A stretch of 64,000 nucleotides of DNA, taken from assembly GCF_003286415.2 (NCBI RefSeq), contig NZ_CP043450.1, forward strand, positions 4,588,001 through 4,652,000. The letters run 5' to 3'. A model generated the notes under the pieces. It did no database searches. It saw only the letters and a program-made list of their open reading frames with translations, and had not been told where the DNA came from. Source of the stretch: Mucilaginibacter rubeus (GTDB taxonomy: Bacteria; Bacteroidota; Bacteroidia; Sphingobacteriales; Sphingobacteriaceae). Shown here piece after piece: positions 58,587 through 64,000 of the stretch. Every line of letters starts with the position of its first letter. Position 1 is the stretch's first letter. The translations under genes and the position numbers were made by a program.

Positions 58587-60599
58587 ATGGGAGAAGAACC
58601 ATTACATGCTCCAAAAGCAGCATTTAATAATATTGCAGCCTGGGATTTGCTTGAAGACCTGCCCGTAGCCGTTTATACCTGCGATAAGCATGGCTGTGTA
58701 ACTTCGTTTAATAAAGCTGCTGTAAAGCTTTGGGGTAAAACGCCGGAAGCTAATAAAGACAAATGGTATATAAACTGGCAGATATTTAATATTGATGGCA
58801 CACCGCTGAATCTTGAAGAAACTCCTACAGCCAGAGTGTTAAAATACGGCAAAGCCGTAAAACAGCAGGAAATACTTATCAAACGTCCCAACGGCAGTAT
58901 TAGTTATATATTATCAAATCCTAAACCCCTTTTTGATGAAAGCGGCCAGCTTACAGGCGTGGTCAATACGTTAATAGATATTACTGAACAAAAAAATGCC
59001 GAGGCTAAACAAGGCATGCTGGCTTCCATCATTGAATCATCCGAAGATGCCATTGTAAGCAAAAACCTTGATGGCATAATTACAAGCTGGAACAATGCCG
59101 CGCAACGCTTATTTGGCTATACTGATGAGGAAATCATTGGCAAGCACATCACAACGCTGATTCCGGAAGACCGTTATGATGAGGAAGAACTGATCATCAG
59201 TAAAATACGGGCCAACGAGCGGATAGAACATTTTGAAACCATTCGCAAAACAAAAAGCGGCGAAGAAGTTCAAATTTCGCTTACCATATCTCCTATAATG
59301 AACAAGGCCAATAAGGTAATAGGGGCTTCAAAAATAATACGTGATATAGGCAAACAAAAAAAAGCTGAAGACAGGCTGCAGCAGTACGCCGAACGCCTGG
59401 AGATATTAAATTCGATAGGACAGGTTATCTCGGCAGAGCTTGATATTCAAAGCATTTTGCAAAAAGTTACCGATTCCACTACTCAGTTGTGCGGGGCGCA
59501 GTTTGGTGCTTTTTTTCACAACCTGGTTAATGAGCAGGGCGAATCATATATGCTATTTACGCTTTCGGGCGCACCGCGGGAGGCCTTTGAGAAATTTGGG
59601 ATGCCCCGCAACACAGCAGTGTTTCATCCAACCTTCAGCGGTGAGGGAACAGTACGGGTGGATGACATTACCAAAGATCCCCGCTACGGAAAAAATGCAC
59701 CTCATTTCGGTAAGCCGGCAGGGCATTTGCCCGTAGTAAGTTACCTTGCTGTCCCAGTAAGGGGTAAATCGGGCGAGGTTATTGGCGGATTATTTTTCGG
59801 CCATGAGCAACCAGCCAGGTTTACCAAGGAGCATGAGCAGCTTGTATTGGCCGTAGCTGCCCAGGCTTCCGTGGCGCTGGACAATGCTAAACTATACGAG
59901 GATATCAAACAACTCAACGAAAAAAAGGATGAGTTTATAGGTTTGGCAAGCCACGAGTTAAAAACGCCGGTTACCAGCCTGAAAGGGTATTTGCAAATCA
60001 TTGCCCGCAATTTACCTGCTGATGATAGAAACAAGTTACTGGCAAACCGCGCGCTCGAACAGGTAGGCAGATTAACTACGTTGATATCAGATTTGCTTGA
60101 TGTTACCAAAATCCAAACCGGTAAACTACCTTTTACCTATGCGGATTATGATATCATAAAATCAATTACCGATTTACGCGAGATCCTGCAACAGACAGAA
60201 TCATCGCACCAGATCATTTTAAACCTTCCCCTTGAACGGTTAATTATTCATGCTGATAGTCAGCGTATCGAACAAGTGATCATTAACCTTGTAACCAATG
60301 CAGTTAAGTATTCGCCCAAGGGGGATAAAGTAATCATTACAGGTGCTGTTATCAATAATAAATTAAGGATCTCGGTACAGGATTTTGGTATCGGCATTCA
60401 GCCAGATCAGTTAGAACGCGTGTTCTCGCGCTTTTACCGGGTTGAGAACCTTGCTTCGCATATGTCGGGATTAGGGATAGGCTTATACATTTGCCAGGAA
60501 ATTGTTAACCGACATCAAGGCAGGCTTTGGGTTGAAAGTACCTACGGCGAAGGGTCTACCTTCTATTTCGAGCTACCGTTAAATACACCGACTAATTAG
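58587..60599 (+). CDS. PAS-PAS-GAF sensor histidine kinase
   Basis: A 670-residue soluble kinase with no membrane segment. PAS 1 spans about 17-130 (LPVAVYTCDKHGCVTSFNKA), PAS 2 about 148-265 (SSEDAIVSKNLDGIITSWNN), GAF about 285-435, HisKA with FIGLASHELKTPVTSLKGYL (His near 456), and the ATPase domain with NLVTNAVKYSPKGDKV, DFGIGIQPDQLE and GLGIGLYICQEIV. It is an orphan in this window with no response regulator. GAF resembles those binding small ligands. Confidence 0.93.
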   Translation: MGEEPLHAPKAAFNNIAAWDLLEDLPVAVYTCDKHGCVTSFNKAAVKLWGKTPEANKDKWYINWQIFNIDGTPLNLEETPTARVLKYGKAVKQQEILIKRPNGSISYILSNPKPLFDESGQLTGVVNTLIDITEQKNAEAKQGMLASIIESSEDAIVSKNLDGIITSWNNAAQRLFGYTDEEIIGKHITTLIPEDRYDEEELIISKIRANERIEHFETIRKTKSGEEVQISLTISPIMNKANKVIGASKIIRDIGKQKKAEDRLQQYAERLEILNSIGQVISAELDIQSILQKVTDSTTQLCGAQFGAFFHNLVNEQGESYMLFTLSGAPREAFEKFGMPRNTAVFHPTFSGEGTVRVDDITKDPRYGKNAPHFGKPAGHLPVVSYLAVPVRGKSGEVIGGLFFGHEQPARFTKEHEQLVLAVAAQASVALDNAKLYEDIKQLNEKKDEFIGLASHELKTPVTSLKGYLQIIARNLPADDRNKLLANRALEQVGRLTTLISDLLDVTKIQTGKLPFTYADYDIIKSITDLREILQQTESSHQIILNLPLERLIIHADSQRIEQVIINLVTNAVKYSPKGDKVIITGAVINNKLRISVQDFGIGIQPDQLERVFSRFYRVENLASHMSGLGIGLYICQEIVNRHQGRLWVESTYGEGSTFYFELPLNTPTN

Positions 60600-60602
60600 G
60601 AT

Positions 60603-61493
60603 TTATTTAAACTTTTCCTTCATCCCCAGTAATCCCCAAATGCCACCGCTATGAATAGCCAGGATTCGGCTGCCCGATTTGAAATACCCTTTAGTAATCA
60701 GATCATATAAGGCAAACATCATTTTACCCGTATATACAGGCTCAATCAATATGCCTGTAGCAGGTACAAATTCTTTAATAAAGCTGATGAGCTCACCATT
60801 GGCTTTACCATAACCTCCAAAATGGTAACCGACATGAAGGTCGTAGTCCGTTTGTTGCGTTAAAAAGCGGTCGATCTCATCTTTAATAAATCCGCCGTTC
60901 TTAAACACAGGTACCGCGTTGAATTTTGTTTTAAGCTGATGCCGGTTTAATCCGTTAAGGATGCCTGCCGCGGTGGTTCCTGTGCCACAAGCGCAAAAAA
61001 TATGATCATAACTTTCCGGCAGCTCGTCAACCAGTTCGCTGCAACCTTTAGCTCCCTCGGCAGATGCACCACCTTCGTCAATAAAAAAAGCTTGCTCATC
61101 GTGGCCAAAATGTTGATTGAACAAGGCGGGTTTATCACGATAGCTATCCCGATCTGTAAACAGTAGTTCCATGCCATGCAGGCGGCACAAAAACAAAGTA
61201 TCGTTATCAACTTCCTCCCCCCTTACAATGCCTGTTGATTTAAAGCCAAACTTCGCGGCTGCAGCGGCTGTAGCCATCAGGTGGTTTGAGTAAGCACCTC
61301 CAAAGGTTACAAGGTGCGTTTTCGCTTCAGCCTGCGCCTGTTTAAGTAGGTATTTAAGCTTACGCCATTTATTTCCTGATATCATGGGATGGATCAGATC
61401 ATCGCGCTTGATAAAAACTTTTACACCCCGAGCATCAAACAAAGGGCTGTTGATTTGCTGCACCGGGCTAAAAATTTCAAGATCAATGTTCAT
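60603..61493 (-). CDS. PLP enzyme: ACC deaminase / D-cysteine desulfhydrase family
   Basis: A 296-residue fold-type II PLP enzyme. FIKRDDLIHPMISGNKWRKL carries the PLP Lys, VTFGGAYSNHLMATAAAAAK the serine/phosphate-loop region, and CACGTGTTAAGILNGLN the Gly-rich loop. It probably acts on D-cysteine or 1-aminocyclopropane-1-carboxylate. At 296 residues it is slightly shorter than typical enzymes. It is convergent with the kinase gene. Confidence 0.88.
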   Translation of the reverse strand: MNIDLEIFSPVQQINSPLFDARGVKVFIKRDDLIHPMISGNKWRKLKYLLKQAQAEAKTHLVTFGGAYSNHLMATAAAAAKFGFKSTGIVRGEEVDNDTLFLCRLHGMELLFTDRDSYRDKPALFNQHFGHDEQAFFIDEGGASAEGAKGCSELVDELPESYDHIFCACGTGTTAAGILNGLNRHQLKTKFNAVPVFKNGGFIKDEIDRFLTQQTDYDLHVGYHFGGYGKANGELISFIKEFVPATGILIEPVYTGKMMFALYDLITKGYFKSGSRILAIHSGGIWGLLGMKEKFK

Positions 61494-61552
61494 AAAATAA
61501 TACGGCGTTAATGCTATTGCAATATTACGTTTAACCTACCACAAAAAACGAT

Positions 61553-61560
61553 TACTTTTG
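61553..61560 (+). promoter_or_regulatory. Promoter -7 box of the rluD-type gene
   Basis: TACTTTTG, 8 nt (CGCCTCAA) before the ATG at 61569, leaves a leader of at most a few nucleotides. Confidence 0.65.
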
Positions 61561-61568
61561 CGCCTCAA

Positions 61569-62606
61569 ATGGCACACGAACCCGAACTTATTGAGCAGGA
61601 AGAACAGGACTTGTATGAACACTTACGTATAGTGGTTGACAAGGGCCAGTCGCTTTTGCGGATTGATAAATTTTTGATGCACCGCGTAGAGAACGCTTCG
61701 CGCAACCGCATTCAAAATGCTATTGAACTGGGTAACGTGCTGGTGAACGATAAAACCATCAAATCAAGCTATAAAGTAAAACCGCTTGATGTAATCTCCG
61801 TAGTGCTGCCGCATCCGCCGCGTGATACCGAAGTTTATCCCGAAAACATCCCCATCAAAATCATTTATGAAGATGATGATGTACTGGTTGTTGACAAGGA
61901 AGCAGGTATGGTGGTGCACCCCGGCTATAACAACTATACCGGAACATTGGTGAACGCGCTGGTGTATCACTTTCAGCAATTGCCAACCCTGCCGGGTAAT
62001 GATGGCCGCCCGGGATTGGTACACCGCATTGATAAAGATACCTCGGGCTTGCTGCTCATCAGCAAAAATGAGCGTGCCATGACCTGGCTCGCTAAACAGT
62101 TTTTTGAGCATACCATCACCCGTAAATACCTCGCATTAGTCTGGGGTGATTTGCCTGAAGATGGCACCGTAACCGGCTACATTGGCCGCAGCGTAGCCGA
62201 CAGGCGGGTAATGTCGATATATGAGGATCCTGAAAAAGGCAAATGGTCGGTAACGCATTATAAGGTATTGGAGCGCATGGGTTATGTTACGTTGATCGAA
62301 TGCCAGCTGGAAACCGGTCGCACACACCAGATCAGGGCGCATATGAGGCACATTGGTCATCCTTTGTTCAGCGACGCCACTTATGGCGGCGATAAAATTT
62401 TAAAGGGGACCATGTTCAGTAAGTACAAGCAGTTTGTTGAAAACTGTTTTGAGCTAATGCCACGGCAGGCACTACATGCGCAAACGCTCGGCTTTTTACA
62501 TCCCACGTTAAAAAAGCGGGTACATTTTGAGTCGCCCTTACCGGCCGATTTTGAAGCAGTACTTGCAAAATGGCGAAAATACAGTGATACAGATACGAAG
62601 CAATAG
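61569..62606 (+). CDS. RluA/RluD-family 23S rRNA pseudouridine synthase
   Basis: A 345-residue protein with an acidic N-terminus, S4 domain (RIDKFLMHRVENASRNRIQN) and synthase domain. GLVHRIDKDTSGLLLISKNE contains the catalytic Asp, and GRTHQIRAHMRHIGHPLF and QALHAQTLGFLHP are also conserved. It converts uridine to pseudouridine in rRNA, probably near the positions handled by RluD. The start is set by the -7 box 8 nt upstream. Confidence 0.93.
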   Translation: MAHEPELIEQEEQDLYEHLRIVVDKGQSLLRIDKFLMHRVENASRNRIQNAIELGNVLVNDKTIKSSYKVKPLDVISVVLPHPPRDTEVYPENIPIKIIYEDDDVLVVDKEAGMVVHPGYNNYTGTLVNALVYHFQQLPTLPGNDGRPGLVHRIDKDTSGLLLISKNERAMTWLAKQFFEHTITRKYLALVWGDLPEDGTVTGYIGRSVADRRVMSIYEDPEKGKWSVTHYKVLERMGYVTLIECQLETGRTHQIRAHMRHIGHPLFSDATYGGDKILKGTMFSKYKQFVENCFELMPRQALHAQTLGFLHPTLKKRVHFESPLPADFEAVLAKWRKYSDTDTKQ

Positions 62607-62679
62607 ACGTTAGATAAAGCATACAAACAATACCCGGTAAACAAATAAGCACGATCAAATTACAATATCTACCTGTCCC

Positions 62680-63516
62680 ATGATGCCCGTATTCATCAAT
62701 TTTAACGGCGAATATCTTCCTCAAAATACACCATTGCTATCCATTGGCAACAGGGGCTTTAAATATGGCGACGGCCTGTTTGAAAGCATGCGGCTGATGA
62801 AAGGGAAACTAAAATTTGCCGAACTGCATGCCGACCGGCTTCAGCGGGGTATGAAAGCCCTTAAAATTGACGGCTATTCGCAAATGGATACCTGGTTTTT
62901 AAACGATATAGTTAACGAACTTGCCCGCAGAAATAAGGTAAAGCACGGCAGATTGCGTTTAACCGTTTACCGCGATGCTGAAGGCTTGTATACCCCTACC
63001 CAAAATAAAATGGGCTATTGTTTGGAACTGACCGCATCAGAAGAGCCAAGATACTTTTTAAACGAGAAAGGGCTGATCATGGATGTGTTTACCGAGCTGC
63101 CCAAACCGTCCAATTATCTATCGAACATTAAAACCTGCAACTCGCTTATTTACGTAATGGCCAGCCTATACAAAACCCAGAACAAGCTGGATGATGTATT
63201 TTTACTAAACCAAAGCGGCAACCTCTGCGAAGCCAGCAGCTCTAATATTTTCATCAATTATCAAAATCACCTGTATACCCCGGCATTAAGCGAAGGCTGT
63301 GTTGAAGGCGTTATGCGCCAGGTAGTGATTAAGCTGGCGAATGAAAACAACATCGAAATAACCGAAGCCCAGATAAATCCAGATATTTTATATGAGGCTG
63401 ATGAAGTGTTTTTAACCAACGCTACCCGCGGCATACAAACCGTTATGGGTTTTGGCGTAAGGCGTTACTTTAACCAGTACAGCAAAGTGCTGATGGATGA
63501 GTTAAATAAGTTGTAG
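62680..63516 (+). CDS. Class IV aminotransferase (branched-chain or aminodeoxychorismate lyase type)
   Basis: A 278-residue PLP fold IV enzyme. MPVFINFNGEYLPQNTP, FKYGDGLFESMRLMKGKLKF, the PLP Lys in SNIKTCNSLIYVMAS, CEASSSNIFINYQNHLYTP and VFLTNATRGIQTV are conserved. It could be the PabC lyase that completes p-aminobenzoate synthesis with PabB at 48233, or a D-amino-acid or branched-chain aminotransferase; sequence alone does not decide. Two ATG codons occur in tandem at the start. Confidence 0.88.
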   Translation: MMPVFINFNGEYLPQNTPLLSIGNRGFKYGDGLFESMRLMKGKLKFAELHADRLQRGMKALKIDGYSQMDTWFLNDIVNELARRNKVKHGRLRLTVYRDAEGLYTPTQNKMGYCLELTASEEPRYFLNEKGLIMDVFTELPKPSNYLSNIKTCNSLIYVMASLYKTQNKLDDVFLLNQSGNLCEASSSNIFINYQNHLYTPALSEGCVEGVMRQVVIKLANENNIEITEAQINPDILYEADEVFLTNATRGIQTVMGFGVRRYFNQYSKVLMDELNKL

Positions 63517-63549
63517 GGATTTTCAGCGTTCTTATTCAATAAAACCCGT

Positions 63550-63704
63550 TGTCATTTCGACGAACCGGTGGGGAATAATGTGCATAGGGTGAGGAGAAAT
63601 CTTATGCGCCTTATTGTAAATCGTGCATAATAATCTTTCCTTGCGTATAAGATTTCTCTTTCGCGCCAGCGCTCAGATTCTCCCCATGCTCTGTCGAAAT
63701 GACA
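63550..63704. repeat. TGTCATTTCGA-type palindromic element, second copy
   Basis: Outer arms TGTCATTTCGA (63550-63560) and TCGAAATGACA (63694-63704) are perfect 11-bp mirrors. Inside are GAGAAATCTTATGCG and CGTATAAGATTTCTC. It shares both arm sets with the element at 4603. Confidence 0.78.
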
Positions 63705-63723
63705 ACTTTTATAGAGTGTATGC

Positions 63724-63999
63724 TTAGAAGGAACTTACTTCCTGTACTTTTATCGCCTCCAATATCCCATCCCAAAGCGCAATACGCGCCTGTAGCGCTT
63801 CTTTAACAGCTTCGGTAGCTTCGCTCCACTTGCTTTCATCGTCGCCGCAAAGTTCGGCTGTCATTTGATAGGCTAATTGTGAATGATGATCGCCATCAAC
63901 TTCTATATGACGCTCCAGATAGTAAAGCAGGATATCAACTTTGCCCGGCAATTGTTGGCTTAGCTCTTTTACTATGCTCACAAACATATCCGGAATTAG
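63724..63999 (-). CDS. DUF3050 family protein, C-terminal part (5' end outside window)
   Basis: The frame is open to the window edge, so the ATG at 63987 is probably internal. The visible 91 or so residues include YYLERHIEVDGDHHSQLAYQ, MTAELCGDDESKW and EALQARIALWDGI, the C-terminal helices of DUF3050, a heme-oxygenase-like helical fold with His-rich motifs. The reaction is unknown. Confidence 0.85.
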   Translation of the reverse strand, partial: LIPDMFVSIVKELSQQLPGKVDILLYYLERHIEVDGDHHSQLAYQMTAELCGDDESKWSEATEAVKEALQARIALWDGILEAIKVQEVSSF

Positions 64000-64000
64000 G

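Noticed and set aside
1..64000. tRNA or rRNA genes
   Set aside because: I looked for GGTTCGAATCC-like T-arms and conserved rRNA blocks and saw none; a tRNAscan run would settle it.

Overview
The window reads as a chromosomal segment of a Bacteroidota bacterium, most likely family Sphingobacteriaceae (Mucilaginibacter- or Pedobacter-like). This rests on seven or more promoters with the Bacteroidota -7 box TAnnTTTG, long NusB, DUF3276 and DUF1573 proteins, a RelA/SpoT-Fur-PurA gene block, a GH2/CBM9 carbohydrate gene set, and dense families of intergenic palindromes. I found no rRNA, tRNA or CRISPR array and no transposase. The window opens inside an AraC-type regulator gene and closes inside a DUF3050 gene.

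Layout. 1-6.6 kb: YchF GTPase, MgtE magnesium channel, small membrane and PUR-type proteins, and an ABC exporter. 6.9-7.9 kb: a RES/Xre toxin-antitoxin pair. 8.1-14.3 kb: a leucine-dehydrogenase-like protein whose catalytic Lys is Tyr, then a conserved run nusB, DUF1573 lipoprotein, yajC, CdaR-like, coaE, MBL exonuclease-like and a 58-residue Cys-rich DUF5522 protein, then a MarR regulator. 14.5-17.1 kb: a minus-strand operon EVE, CBM9 and glycosidase-like protein. 17.5-19.4 kb: an AT-rich solitary ABC-type ATPase fused to a TOPRIM/DUF4435-like domain, a defence candidate. 19.5-24 kb: sulfotransferase and APS kinase, holA, and an HsdR-N nuclease-like protein. 24.6-31.5 kb: GH2 enzyme, hybrid histidine kinase and valS. 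32.3-39.5 kb: M13 peptidase, DUF1569, MBL-rhodanese, mnmD, mazG and surface proteins. 39.7-42.5 kb: an overlapping operon of ECF sigma factor, dual-membrane anti-sigma/beta-barrel protein and second barrel. 42.5-51.8 kb: LolC/E-like permease, NamZ, fmt, M1 peptidase, pabB, purA, DUF6922 and fur. 51.9-64 kb: relA/spoT, DUF4294, GPx, bshB1, lysine 6-aminotransferase, a PAS/GAF kinase, a PLP desulfhydrase, an rluD-type synthase and a class IV aminotransferase.

The most unusual layer is non-coding. At least six families of palindromic elements sit between genes: TGTCATTGCGAG, TGTCATTTCGA, TCATGCTGAGGAACGAAG, TGCGTTAGGGATGGTAG with a nested GTCTGAACTCG stem, ATTCCCTCC, and short GC-rich hairpins. 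A separate class of loose phrase repeats (tgaaccatgaac, aaaggttaaaggcg, agtccgaagt, gttgatta) fills many spacers. These phrases are not always intergenic: one supplies the start codon of mnmD and one appears to have entered the valS reading frame. Four genes (valS, bshB1, pabB, rluD) have promoter boxes 3-8 nt from the start codon, which suggests leaderless or nearly leaderless mRNAs.

The strongest leads for new biology are the sigma/dual-membrane anti-sigma operon, the ATPase-TOPRIM fusion, the Lys-to-Tyr dehydrogenase, and phrase repeats that contribute to coding sequence.
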